From contig DAJPFV010000001.1 of the NCBI GenBank assembly GCA_025993015.1, positions 930,001 to 994,000 of the forward strand: a stretch of 64,000 bases of DNA, in the 5' to 3' direction. Below, in pieces: positions 16,454 to 25,225 of this stretch (its first letter is position 1; every line of letters begins with the position of its first letter). The stretch is from Coriobacteriaceae bacterium (GTDB lineage Bacteria > Actinomycetota > Coriobacteriia > Coriobacteriales > Coriobacteriaceae). The notes under the pieces were generated by a model that searched no databases, was not told where the DNA came from, and worked only from the letters and a program-made list of their open reading frames with translations. The position numbers were made by a program, and so were the translations under genes.

Positions 16454-17999
16454 CTAGTCTTGGGGCGTCCAGGACCAGAAGAAGTTGATGAGGGCCACGC
16501 GCGAGGCGGCACCGGTCTTTTTGTTGATCGAGGCGATGTGGCGATAGAGCGTAGAGCGCGAAAGGAAGAGCGCCGCCGCTACGTCCTGCACGCTGTCATC
16601 CGAAACGACCAACGCCTCCAGCACATCGCGCTCGCGCTTCGTAAGTCCAAAGGCGGCTACAAAGCCGTCGAGTCGATCGTCAAACGAAAGCTCCGGCGTC
16701 TCCAGGGGCACCGCATCGGCCTGATCGGGCGCACGGCTCACGCCAAGATCGTCGGTGGCAAACGTCAGCCCCCCTGTGACCCGCTTCGTCCTCAACGCCT
16801 TGTCCAAACTGCCCCAGCAGCGAGATCGCAATGCCGACAAACAGCACGAGCACGACGCCCACCGCCATCAGCACGTTTTGACTCGAGATAATCGCCACCG
16901 CCGGAGCCGTCACAAGCATTGAGCAAATGTTGTTGATGGCGCGGCCCATGCACGGCCACAGATACGACCAGCGGGCATACATCGAAATCGCGGCGAACTT
17001 CGCGGTGAAGAACACCACGAAAAAGCCCGTGCCCAGGTAAAAGATAATCGTGGCGGCGAGCGCATTGCCGCCGTTGCCATCGGTGATAAGCACAAAGAAC
17101 GAGAGCGTGGACAGCATGGCGGCGCACGTCATGATGATATTCATATACGAGCGTCCGCGCAGGTCATACAGGGCGCCGGCAGCAAGCGCACTCACAACCA
17201 GCAGCAAGCGCGGCCAGTCACCCAGATCGATAGCGCCGGCGGCATGCGAGGTCGTAAGACCGGCATTGAGAGCCGCGAATACGCCGGTGAGGCAGGCGGT
17301 CGCCACCGTCAAGCGCACTACGGCACCCTGGAAGGCCGCCTTTGCCTCGGGATTATCGCGCCACTTGGCGCCATGCTCCGACGCATCGACCGATAGCTCG
17401 GCAATCTCGGCTTCGAACTCGGGCGCGGACTCATCGCGTAATTTAGCTCGGCGGGTACCGTGAAGCAGCCCAACCAGCGCAATCGCACAGGCAATAAGGA
17501 CAAACTGTTGAGGAATGCCCGCAGGCATCACCATATGGTTGAGCACCTGTACCAAAATGCCCGCAGCATAAGAAACCGCCACGGCACGTGCCAGACAAGG
17601 CGTCTGCGCAAAACGCCGCGCCAGATTGGCATGAGCGGTCGATCCGCAGTAGCCCAGGGCGCAGCACGCCACCAGACCGCCCGCAATCACAACCTGAAAC
17701 TGCGCCGCCATAATCAGCAGCAGCAATGCCGACACCAGCAGCACGCCCGTCATATCGCTCGTTGCATCGATTGTCTGGGGACGGCGATAGTACAGGAGAG
17801 GACGCACAAAATAGCCGATCACGCTCGCGCCGACGACGATGCTCTCGTAGATAACGACCTCGTTCGCTGGCACAAACTCGGCCACGCGTACGTCAAAGAA
17901 GTACTCGCCGGCCAAAAACGTGAAAAAGAAAAGCGCCAGGCACAGAATCTCCCGTATGCCCCGGCGCAAGTATGCGGTTGTGTCTCCCAGGTCCCTCAT
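16454..17999 (-). pseudogene. Membrane-bound LuxR-type regulator, frameshifted
   Basis: The first frame (from 17999) gives about 400 residues with some twelve membrane helices (GIREILCLALFFFTFLAG, LLLIMAAQFQVVIAGGLVA and others). It then runs into unrelated residues and stops at 16680. The next frame carries a LuxR-type HTH (GLTKRERDVLEALVVSDDSV, then LSRSTLYRHIASINKKTG) ending at 16454. Joining the two needs a skip of one base between 16840 and 16680; a run of six C at 16769-16774 is the likely place. Proteins with a 12-helix membrane part fused to a LuxR HTH are numerous in Coriobacteriia, so the intact form is about 510 residues. The start at 17999 has a GGGGG site. Pseudogene, phase variation or read error remain open. 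Confidence 0.8.
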
Positions 18000-18111
18000 G
18001 GTAACCCCCACTCGCTTAGATGTCCGGAGAACCATTTTAATAGAGAACGGGTCTTACTACCCACGCAATAGCCGAAGTGTTACGCAATTGCCCTCAACCG
18101 CCCTCAACACA

Positions 18112-18178
18112 AGTTGCGGTGGAATACGGACTGTTTACAGCCAAAAAGGCTGGATTTAGACCGTATTTCACCGCAACT
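18112..18178. repeat. 67-bp palindromic element, copy 3 (variant stem)
   Basis: The outer arms (AGTTGCGGTGGAATA / TATTTCACCGCAACT) match the family. The next stem segment is CGGACT against AGACCG instead of GTTCCT against AGGAAC, so both sides have changed and most pairs are kept. An inner stem AGCC/GGCT is also present. Confidence 0.9.
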
Positions 18179-18206
18179 AAAGGAGCCCTTCTCCGATCGC
18201 ACGCTC

Positions 18207-18273
18207 AGTTGCGGTGGAATAGTTCCTGTTTGTCCGGCTGGGGGTGCTTTTTAGGAACTATTTCACCGCAACT
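18207..18273. repeat. 67-bp palindromic element, copy 4
   Basis: Arms AGTTGCGGTGGAATAGTTCC and AGGAACTATTTCACCGCAAC, 28 bp after copy 3 in the same 340-bp intergenic region (18000-18341). Nothing else recognisable is in that region. Confidence 0.9.
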
Positions 18274-18341
18274 TATTGAGGGACTGGGTTGCGTGCGATG
18301 GAGAAGGGGATGGAGGGATCGGAAGTGTTGGAGCTCGGGCG

Positions 18342-19655
18342 TTAGTGCTCGGGCGTCAGGATCACCAGGGCGTCGTGCTCAAAGGAATGCTGAGCCACGC
18401 GCACGGTGCCGTCGCCATTGTCGCGAACGGGCAGCTTGGCGATACGCTTGGCCTCCATGTCGAGGGCCGTCGCCGACCAGCCGCGCGCACTATCGAGCTT
18501 AAACGTAAGTGCCGTGGTGCGCGGCAGATAGGTGACGACACGCTCGCCAATACGCGCCACACGGATGGACTCGCGCGCGTCATCGAGCAGCTCCTGTGCC
18601 GGGATAACGGCGAGAGCGTCGTCGCTAGCCGTGGCACCCAGGCCGGCAAGCACGTGCTCGATGGCGGCAAAATCCCACACGCCCGCAAACTGCAGACACT
18701 CCTGCCAGCGGAACGGCATGTCAAAGCCCTCGCCCAGCACCGAACCCTGGCTGCGCGATGTCTGCCAGTTCCAAACGCCGTGGGCGCCGTAGGTCACGCC
18801 CGCGCTGGCGCCGGCAAGGATCGAAGACCACACGCTCGCGCGACAGTCCTGCGCGGTAAAACGCCAGTACACGTTGCGCGACGCACCCATCTGCTCGTAG
18901 CAGGGCTCGGAGTTGACCATCGGCTTTTTGGGATAGCTGGCGATAAAGTCCTGCGGCAGGTGCCAGGCCTCGGGCTGGCCTTCGTAGTTGTGGCCGGGCT
19001 GGAACATATAGAAGTCCAGGCGGTCCAAATACTGCGCGGGAATCGTGCGGTTACCGCGATTGATGTGCATGGTACGCAGGGCCTCGGGCGCGCGCTTCGC
19101 AACCTCGTCGAGCGCATCCTCGTAATAGGCAATCGCCTCGTCACCGGCAAAGTCCGTGTCGCCCGTCACCACATAGACGGGATCGAACTCGCCCAGGTTC
19201 TCGACGACGCGGGCAACGTGGGCACGGACCTCCTCGCGCGGCATAACCTCGGCACCGCAACGCTCGGCGATCTTAGCGCCCCAGGTACCGGGCACGTAGT
19301 TGCACCACATGAGCACGAGCGCCGGACGAATGCCGTGCTCGACGGCAGCGCGGCACATGGCGGCGGCGCGATCCCAATACGCCTGGTTGGGTTGAGACCA
19401 ATCAAAGCGCACGCCATCCTCGCTGGCATAGGGCCAAATGCCCAGATCGGGGCAGCAGCGATCCCACTGCGGCAGCGTGTTGATCTGCAACACGTTCATG
19501 CCCTGCTCGGCGCGGCGGGCCAGATAGTAGTCCCAGTCGGCCTCGGGGATGCTGGTAAACGCACTCCAGCACGTGTCGGCAAACCAAAAGAACGGCTTGC
19601 CCTCGCACAAAAAACCGTCATGACGACCGTTGACGGTCAGTTTTCCCAAACTCAT
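18342..19655 (-). CDS. Apiosidase-like glycoside hydrolase (GH140/DUF4038)
   Basis: The 437-residue protein has the DUF4038 TIM barrel: KPFFWFADTCWSAFTSI near residues 21-37, WDYYLARRAEQGMNVLQIN, and VTGDTDFAGDE. This fold contains the characterised apiosidases of family GH140. The C-terminal 90 residues form the beta domain usual for this group. There is no signal peptide, so the substrate must be imported first. The start MSLGKL is chosen for AAAGGAC seven bases upstream; MQMSL is too close. It lies downstream of the EIIBC gene at 19867-21294 but is separated from it by a terminator. The substrate is inferred only from the family. Confidence 0.8.
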   Translation of the reverse strand: MSLGKLTVNGRHDGFLCEGKPFFWFADTCWSAFTSIPEADWDYYLARRAEQGMNVLQINTLPQWDRCCPDLGIWPYASEDGVRFDWSQPNQAYWDRAAAMCRAAVEHGIRPALVLMWCNYVPGTWGAKIAERCGAEVMPREEVRAHVARVVENLGEFDPVYVVTGDTDFAGDEAIAYYEDALDEVAKRAPEALRTMHINRGNRTIPAQYLDRLDFYMFQPGHNYEGQPEAWHLPQDFIASYPKKPMVNSEPCYEQMGASRNVYWRFTAQDCRASVWSSILAGASAGVTYGAHGVWNWQTSRSQGSVLGEGFDMPFRWQECLQFAGVWDFAAIEHVLAGLGATASDDALAVIPAQELLDDARESIRVARIGERVVTYLPRTTALTFKLDSARGWSATALDMEAKRIAKLPVRDNGDGTVRVAQHSFEHDALVILTPEH

Positions 19656-19789
19656 CTGCATGTCCTTTCGCTCGATAAAGGAATTGCGAACCGGCAGAAG
19701 CTTTCGCGGTAACCCCTGATGCGAAAGCCCCCGCCGTTTAACAAACCCCTGCGGGCGGACACCACTTGCCCACTCCAGTCTACCTTGCA

Positions 19790-19826
19790 AGAAGGGCCCC
19801 GCCGGGCTTGCGCCTGACGGGGCCCT
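19790..19826 (-). terminator. Terminator after the EIIBC gene
   Basis: On the minus strand AGGGCCCCGTC pairs with GGCGGGGCCCT around a short loop, and CTTCTTG follows. It lies 40 bp past the EIIBC stop. Confidence 0.65.
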
Positions 19827-19866
19827 GTCGTGTAGGTAAGGTCGTATGCGACCGAATGGCTTGGCC

Positions 19867-21294
19867 TTAGGCCTCCATCTCGGCGAGCTCCTCCTTGGAG
19901 AAGCCGGCGACGAAGACGACGGCAGCGGCGATGACAAAGGAGATTGCCATACCGACGATAGCCCAGACGGTGTTCATCTGGCCACCCTGCAGGTAGTTGG
20001 TGAAGACCAGGAAGTTGGAGGCACCACCGGCGAGGTAGTAGGTAACACCCATGAGGCCGGAGAACACGGCGCCGATGGCACCGCCGATGAACATACCGAA
20101 CATGGTGCGACGGAAGCGCATGAGGATACCGAAGAGCGCGGGCTCGGTGACGCCGCCGGCGATGGCGGAGATGACGTAGCCCAGGGCGAGACCCTTCTCG
20201 TCGGGGTTCTTCATCTTGAGGAAGGCACCGAAGGCGCAGCCCCAGACAGCGGCCATAGCGCAGTTGGTGGAAACGAAGACGAAGGGATCGTAGCCGGCAG
20301 CGATGATCTGAACCTGAGCGAGCAGGATGACGGGCATGTGCATGCCGCAGACCACGAAGAGCTGCCAGAAGGCGCCGAGGACGGCCATGACGATCAGGAT
20401 ACCGACGCCACCCATGTCAGCGAGACCGAAGAGGGCGTTAGCGATGAGGCTACCGATCTCGTTGCCGAGCGGGGCGAGGACGATAAAGGCAATGGGGATG
20501 GTGACGATCATGGTGCAGAACGGCGTGAAGACCGTGGAGAGCACGTCGGGCATGACCTTCTTAAAGAACTTCTCGACGAAGTAGAGGACAGGCACCGAAA
20601 GGATGATCGGCAGGACGGACTGCTGATAGTTGGCAGCGGCGATCTGAATGCCGTAGACGGAGATGATTCCGCCGCCATCCTGGGTCGCGACACTCACGAC
20701 GGACGGGGCCATGAGGGCGCCGCCGAGGAGCATGCCCAGAACCGGGGAGGCGCCGAGCTTCTTAGCGGCGGCATAGCCCAGGTAGATGGGGATAAAGGTG
20801 AACGTGGCCTCGTACAGGGTGGTGTAGAGGAACGTGTAGGTCGGATCGGTGTCAGAGAGAACGCCGAGCATGGTGGGACCGAGGACCGCAGCGATGGTGC
20901 GGAACAGACCGCCGGCCATGAGCAGCGGGATCAGCTGGGTCATGGAGCCCGACAGATAGTCGAGGATGATGTTCGGCAGGTTCTTGAGCTCGAACTTCTC
21001 CTTGGGAGCATCGAGGTTCTCGTCGACCGCGGCACCCTGCTTGACGCCGGACATGGCGACGAACTCGGCGAGCACCTTGGGCACGTTCTGGCCGATGATG
21101 ACCTGGAGCTGGCTGCCGGCGAACTGGCAACCCAGAACACCCTTGACCTTCTTGATCTTCTCCACGTCGGCCTTGTTGTTGTCCTTGAGCGTCAGACGCA
21201 GACGCGTCATGCAGTTGGTGGCGATGGTGACGTTTTCCGCACCACCCACGAGCTCGAGGACATCGGTGGCAATCTGCTTGTTATCTACTGCCAT
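19867..21294 (-). CDS. PTS EIIBC, beta-glucoside/sucrose family (permease 1)
   Basis: The 475-residue membrane protein takes up and phosphorylates a sugar. EIIB comes first, with the phospho-cysteine C28 in ATNCMTRLRL; EIIC follows from about residue 105 with some ten helices. The family usually also has an EIIA domain; here it is absent, so an external EIIA, perhaps the crr product at 421-957, is needed. GGAGGGG precedes MAVDNK. It is divergent from the esterase gene at 21786 across a 491-bp, AT-rich region holding several AAAC/GTTT palindromes. The apiosidase-like gene follows. The sugar is not known. Confidence 0.92.
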   Translation of the reverse strand: MAVDNKQIATDVLELVGGAENVTIATNCMTRLRLTLKDNNKADVEKIKKVKGVLGCQFAGSQLQVIIGQNVPKVLAEFVAMSGVKQGAAVDENLDAPKEKFELKNLPNIILDYLSGSMTQLIPLLMAGGLFRTIAAVLGPTMLGVLSDTDPTYTFLYTTLYEATFTFIPIYLGYAAAKKLGASPVLGMLLGGALMAPSVVSVATQDGGGIISVYGIQIAAANYQQSVLPIILSVPVLYFVEKFFKKVMPDVLSTVFTPFCTMIVTIPIAFIVLAPLGNEIGSLIANALFGLADMGGVGILIVMAVLGAFWQLFVVCGMHMPVILLAQVQIIAAGYDPFVFVSTNCAMAAVWGCAFGAFLKMKNPDEKGLALGYVISAIAGGVTEPALFGILMRFRRTMFGMFIGGAIGAVFSGLMGVTYYLAGGASNFLVFTNYLQGGQMNTVWAIVGMAISFVIAAAVVFVAGFSKEELAEMEA

Positions 21295-21400
21295 GGGACC
21301 CCTCCCCATATCTTCGTGTGCCCGATTACCTAGATGCGGGCACGCCTTTGGCTCGGCGACTATAACCCCTTACGGTTGCCGAACCCTTGGACACGCTGTC

Positions 21401-21417
21401 GTAAACAAGGTGTTTAC
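21401..21417. promoter_or_regulatory. Operator-like palindrome 1 (EIIBC side)
   Basis: GTAAACAAGGTGTTTAC is an inverted repeat with arms GTAAACA and TGTTTAC, 107 bp before the EIIBC start. Further single GTTTA/TAAAC motifs follow to 21454. It resembles LacI-family operators and the sites before the isomerase gene at 44626. Confidence 0.5.
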
Positions 21418-21637
21418 TGAACGTTTATGGGCTTTAGTTTACACGGAACGCCTAATTTGTGGCAATTTTGCCGTCTATAGTCCGGTGAACGGTAGGAAAT
21501 CGGGGGTGAACGTATCTAAATGGATGAGGACCGTCTCTTTGCCAACGTTTAGCTATATGGCTGTTTACGTGGGTTTTTCCTTTAACTAGCACCTCATAGC
21601 CTTGTTGATGTCTTAACAAAAGCCCTGATAGACGATA

Positions 21638-21653
21638 GTAAACATACGTTTAG
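21638..21653. promoter_or_regulatory. Operator-like palindrome 2
   Basis: GTAAACATACGTTTAG is an imperfect palindrome in the middle of the divergent region between the EIIBC and esterase genes. Confidence 0.45.
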
Positions 21654-21721
21654 TAGTTCATTGGGTGTTCAATTCGACCGTTTACCGAGTTCATCTGCCT
21701 GTTCTGAAGCTCTGTGTTAAA

Positions 21722-21735
21722 CTAAACATGTTTAG
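21722..21735. promoter_or_regulatory. Operator-like palindrome 3 (esterase side)
   Basis: CTAAACATGTTTAG is a perfect 14-bp palindrome, 50 bp before the esterase start, where a repressor would block transcription. The whole region 21295-21785 is clearly AT-richer than its surroundings. Confidence 0.55.
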
Positions 21736-21785
21736 ATTGTATTGCCGCAGATGTTTACCGCTCGCGGCGCAAAGGAGGCCGCCTC

Positions 21786-23123
21786 ATGGAACTCAAATCG
21801 TGCACCTACGCAACCGTCACCACGCTGGGAGACTTTGGCCCCTGGATCAGCAAAGTCGTGCTCGACCTGCCGTGCACCGTTCGCGCCAACGATATCGATG
21901 CGCGCACCTTCCATATATATGTAGAGCGCCATGAACGCACGGGCGAGATCCTGATGCGCAAAGAGCGCGGCGCCGACCACGCCGCACCTTCCGTAGGCTA
22001 TGTCGACGTCCTCGCCGCCTATCCGTGCGATGAGTGCGGACGCAAGCTCGCCTTTGGCACCCATGTGGCGCTCGAGATCGCCGAGCAGCGCCTGACCAAG
22101 AAGATCGAGGGCAGCGTGATGGGCTCGCGCTTGCTCGACGACCAGCTGCGCATCACGCAGCTCGCGGCCCTTCCCGGCAATGACGGTGACGATCCAACCT
22201 GCGGCCTGGTCTTTGACACCTGCCGCGGCGACATCTGTCCCGCGCTCAAGGGCTGGAGCAATGCCACGCAAAAGACCGCCGTCAACGGCATCGCGCTCGA
22301 GTACGGCTTCTTTGAGCCCAGCTTTAAGGCCGAGGACTCCGCCTGCTTCAACCCCTTCGCGCCCGAAACGACAGTCGTGCCCCAGAAGGCCCCGCTCGTG
22401 GTGTACCTGCACGGCGCTGGCGAGGGCAAGGGCGCTACGCAAGGCGAGGGCGCCACGCGCGCTTATATCGGCAACCGCGTGACGGCCATCAGCCAGGCGC
22501 AGATCCAACGCTACTTTGGCGGCTTTGCCTGGGTTCTCGTGCCGCAGTCGCCCACGTTTTGGATGGACAACGGCACTGAGCAGCTCGGCCACTCCAACCA
22601 GAGCATCTACTCCCCCGTCATTAAGGCGCTCATCGACGAGTTTGTCGCCGAGCATGCCGACCGCATCGACACCGACCGCATCGTGGTCGCTGGCCTTTCC
22701 AACGGCGGCTTTATGACGCTGCGCCTGTGCGCCGACTACCCCGAGTTCTTCGCCGCGGGCCTTCCCTGCTGCGCGCCGTGGTACAACGCCACGGACGAGG
22801 ACGTTGCTGCCCTTGCCAAGACACCGCTGTGGTTTACGCACTCCAAGGGCGATGAGCTCGTGATACCGCAGGAGACCGTGCTGCCGCTCACGGCTCGCCT
22901 GCGCGCTGCCGGCGCCAACGTGCATCTCACCTACTTTAGCCATGTCGAGGACCTGACCGGGCGCTACCGCGAGGCCGACGGCTCGCCCAAGAAGACGTTC
23001 AACCATGGCGTGTGGATCCACCAATTCAACGACCTGTGTTATCAAGACTTCGACGGGGGCAACGTACTCATCGACGGCGAGCCGGTGGGCTGCTGGGAGT
23101 GGTCGGCCAGGGTCGACAGGTAA
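21786..23123 (+). CDS. Alpha/beta-hydrolase esterase (prolyl-oligopeptidase-like fold)
   Basis: The 445-residue protein has an N-terminal beta-sandwich (about 1-170) and a C-terminal alpha/beta-hydrolase domain. The nucleophile serine lies in GLSNGG and the oxyanion region in VVYLHGAGEG. An acid/histidine pair is likely within HSKGDELV and KTFNHGVWIH. Such two-domain proteins are annotated as carbohydrate or feruloyl-type esterases and peptidase-like hydrolases. There is no signal peptide. AAAGGAGG precedes the ATG. It is divergent from the EIIBC gene with shared operator-like sites, so it may strip acyl groups from the imported sugar. The substrate is inferred. Confidence 0.75.
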   Translation: MELKSCTYATVTTLGDFGPWISKVVLDLPCTVRANDIDARTFHIYVERHERTGEILMRKERGADHAAPSVGYVDVLAAYPCDECGRKLAFGTHVALEIAEQRLTKKIEGSVMGSRLLDDQLRITQLAALPGNDGDDPTCGLVFDTCRGDICPALKGWSNATQKTAVNGIALEYGFFEPSFKAEDSACFNPFAPETTVVPQKAPLVVYLHGAGEGKGATQGEGATRAYIGNRVTAISQAQIQRYFGGFAWVLVPQSPTFWMDNGTEQLGHSNQSIYSPVIKALIDEFVAEHADRIDTDRIVVAGLSNGGFMTLRLCADYPEFFAAGLPCCAPWYNATDEDVAALAKTPLWFTHSKGDELVIPQETVLPLTARLRAAGANVHLTYFSHVEDLTGRYREADGSPKKTFNHGVWIHQFNDLCYQDFDGGNVLIDGEPVGCWEWSARVDR

Positions 23124-23136
23124 TCTATCCCATCAC

Positions 23137-23257
23137 GGGGCCGAGGGCTTACCTCTGAAAATGTCCTCGGGCATGCGGCCCGGTTGCACCACGCGCTTCG
23201 CGCTGTGCAACCGGGCCGCCCCCTGCGGAATATTTTCAGAGGTAAGCCCTCGGCCCC
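23137..23257. repeat. 121-bp nested palindrome
   Basis: The outer arms are 26-bp perfect inverted repeats (23137-23162 and 23232-23257, starting GGGGCCGAGGGCTTACC). Inside lies a second perfect 15-bp pair, GCGGCCCGGTTGCAC at 23175-23189 and its complement at 23205-23219, around a small CGCG stem. It lies between two plus-strand genes. No T-run follows. The remaining 130 bp to 23387 show nothing else. Confidence 0.95.
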
Positions 23258-23387
23258 GCTGCGTTTCCGTTGCTGTTGACCCTGGGTGAGCGCTTCCGGC
23301 GGGCCGCCGGGTTGACGGCGATGGGGACGTGGGTCCCGTCTTGCCTTGCGCGTAACTGGCTGAAATGATTTTGGTTGGAGCTTTCTT

Positions 23388-24899
23388 ATGACTCGCGATT
23401 TAACTCGGGTGATTGTTACTACTGATATGGAAGTCGATGATATGAACTCGCTCGTTCATTTGGCTCTGTATCTTAACTTGCTTGATGTGCAGGCTGTGGT
23501 GTATACGGCTTCGCAGTATCACTTTCTTGGGGATGGCGTCCATACGCTCGGCGAGGTGAATCCGCATTGGCGGACTAAAGGGCGTCGCTCTTATGAGTGG
23601 AATGTTGTGCCCCATGAACCTGATCCCACGGCTGGGGAGCTTCGTGAGTATCGACCGTTTCCTGAGCATTGGATCGAGAGCCTCTGGAGCAATGAATATG
23701 CCCAGGCTTGGCCTCAGCTGCAGGCTAATGCGGCCGCTGCCGGTGAGCCGCCGTTTCCTTCGCCGGCTCAGATGATTGAGCGTACCTTTGTGGGCAACGT
23801 TGCCTTTGAGGGCGATGTGCGTGAGGAGACTGAGGGTTCGCGCGTGATTGCTCAGGCAATCTTGGATGATGACCCGCGTACGCTTTGGCTGCTCAGCTGG
23901 GGCGGCATGAATACCATTGTTCGTGCGCTCATGAGCATTGCTGAGCGCTATCGTGATACGCCCGAATGGCCTTCTGTGCAGCAGCGTGTCTATCAGAAGG
24001 TGCGCGTGATGGGCGTTGCCGATGGCGTGGGGCAGGACAATTCCTGGCTCGACCATGGGCATGAGCTCTTCCCCGATCTCATCTTTTGGTGTGTGCCCTA
24101 TATGTATGGCGGCTATGTCGATGCCAAGATGGCTCAGCCCGATACACTGCCGCTGTTCCAGGCTCCCTGGCCCGAACAGAATCTCACGCAGGGCAACGGT
24201 CCCCTTATGGCGCGCTATATGCTCTATGGCGATGGCAAGGTGTACGAAAACGAGCCCGAGCGCTTTCAGTTTGGCAAGCATGCGCGCTTGGACTGGGGCC
24301 TGGAGGGCATGCCTGCGATGCAGTTTGAGCGCGGCGACTTTATGGCCGAAGGCGACTCAATGACCTATATCCCGCTGCTGCCGTTTGGCCTGCGCGGCAT
24401 CGATAACCGCGACTTTGACACGTTGCTCGGCCGCATGTTCCTCGACGGGCATCCCGACTCGGACGCACCTGCCGGCTTTGCAGCCATAGGCACGCCCGTC
24501 GATGGCAATCCTAATCCCCATCTGCGCGCCTATCAGGAAGACTTCGCCGCTCGTGCGCAGTGGTGCGCCCATGGGCCCGCGGATTGCTCGCATCCGGCGT
24601 ATGTTGCCGAGGTCACGGGCGACATGAGCGCCGCGGCCGGCGAGCGCGTTGCTCTTGCAGCGACCATCGTCGACCCCGATGGTAGGGGCTTCGACGCGCA
24701 CTGGGATGTCGCCGTGGAGCCGTCGCGCTATGCAGGCGCTCAAGATCTGTCGCTGTGGCAGGAATGCGCGACGAACGCCACGTTCACCGTACCCACCGAT
24801 GCACAACCCGGTGACCGCATCGTGCTCACCCTCGGCGTGCAGACGCGCGCCGAGCGTCCCTGCACCCGCTACGCCCAGGTCGCCATCACCGTCGCGTAG
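23388..24899 (+). CDS. DUF1593 (Sde182-type) nucleoside-hydrolase-like protein
   Basis: The 503-residue protein starts TRVIVTTDMEVDDMNSLVHL, the opening of the DUF1593 domain, a nucleoside-hydrolase-like fold with a calcium-binding aspartate cluster. The domain continues with WLLSWGGMNTIVRALM and ends in a beta-sandwich (from about residue 405). Homologues are often fused to cellulose-binding or glycosidase modules; this one has no signal peptide. A GGAG site precedes the ATG. The first 200 or so codons are visibly AT-richer with many T-ending codons, while the second half has the usual C-ending codons, so the gene looks mosaic. The reaction is not known. Confidence 0.78.
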   Translation: MTRDLTRVIVTTDMEVDDMNSLVHLALYLNLLDVQAVVYTASQYHFLGDGVHTLGEVNPHWRTKGRRSYEWNVVPHEPDPTAGELREYRPFPEHWIESLWSNEYAQAWPQLQANAAAAGEPPFPSPAQMIERTFVGNVAFEGDVREETEGSRVIAQAILDDDPRTLWLLSWGGMNTIVRALMSIAERYRDTPEWPSVQQRVYQKVRVMGVADGVGQDNSWLDHGHELFPDLIFWCVPYMYGGYVDAKMAQPDTLPLFQAPWPEQNLTQGNGPLMARYMLYGDGKVYENEPERFQFGKHARLDWGLEGMPAMQFERGDFMAEGDSMTYIPLLPFGLRGIDNRDFDTLLGRMFLDGHPDSDAPAGFAAIGTPVDGNPNPHLRAYQEDFAARAQWCAHGPADCSHPAYVAEVTGDMSAAAGERVALAATIVDPDGRGFDAHWDVAVEPSRYAGAQDLSLWQECATNATFTVPTDAQPGDRIVLTLGVQTRAERPCTRYAQVAITVA

Positions 24900-24941
24900 C
24901 AAGCGGCGGCACCCACATTCGGCACGGAGTGTCCCCAACCG

Positions 24942-25018
24942 CCACTCATTTAAGTACGTCCCCAATGAGTGGCCGAAGACTGCCCCCAACGACTAGTCGT
25001 TTAAGAACGTCCCCGATG
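24942..25018. repeat. GGGGACGTTC-type palindromes, second site
   Basis: CCACTCATT and AATGAGTGG (24942-24972) pair around TAAGTACGTCCCC. Next comes CGACTAGTCGTTTAAGAACG followed by TCCCC, the inverted form of the element at 8441-8484. They lie in the 326-bp gap before the DUF4428 gene together with a 67-bp element; 25096-25225 shows nothing else but the start of the next gene. Confidence 0.7.
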
Positions 25019-25028
25019 ACTACCCAGA

Positions 25029-25095
25029 AGTTGCGGTGGAATAGTTCCTGTTTGGCCTTCTATGGCCCACATTTAGGAACTATTTCACCGCAAGT
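25029..25095. repeat. 67-bp palindromic element, copy 5
   Basis: Arms AGTTGCGGTGGAATAGTTCC and AGGAACTATTTCACCGCAAG, with one mismatch at the last pair but one. The length is again 67 bp. It lies between two plus-strand genes, so it need not be a terminator. Confidence 0.88.
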
Positions 25096-25225
25096 TATTT
25101 GGGGATGAAAAATGGGCCATGTGTCCCAGTTGTGGAGACCTCTTGAGCCGTCTGGGTATCGTGAAAGGTTGCCTGCTCCCCCATCATCAAAAGTGACACA
25201 CGCTACCTGTTGATGGGAGGCAGCC

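Noticed and set aside
23137..23257. Nested palindrome as a tRNA-like or attachment site
   Set aside because: The arms do not fold as a cloverleaf, and no integrase or second site is present.
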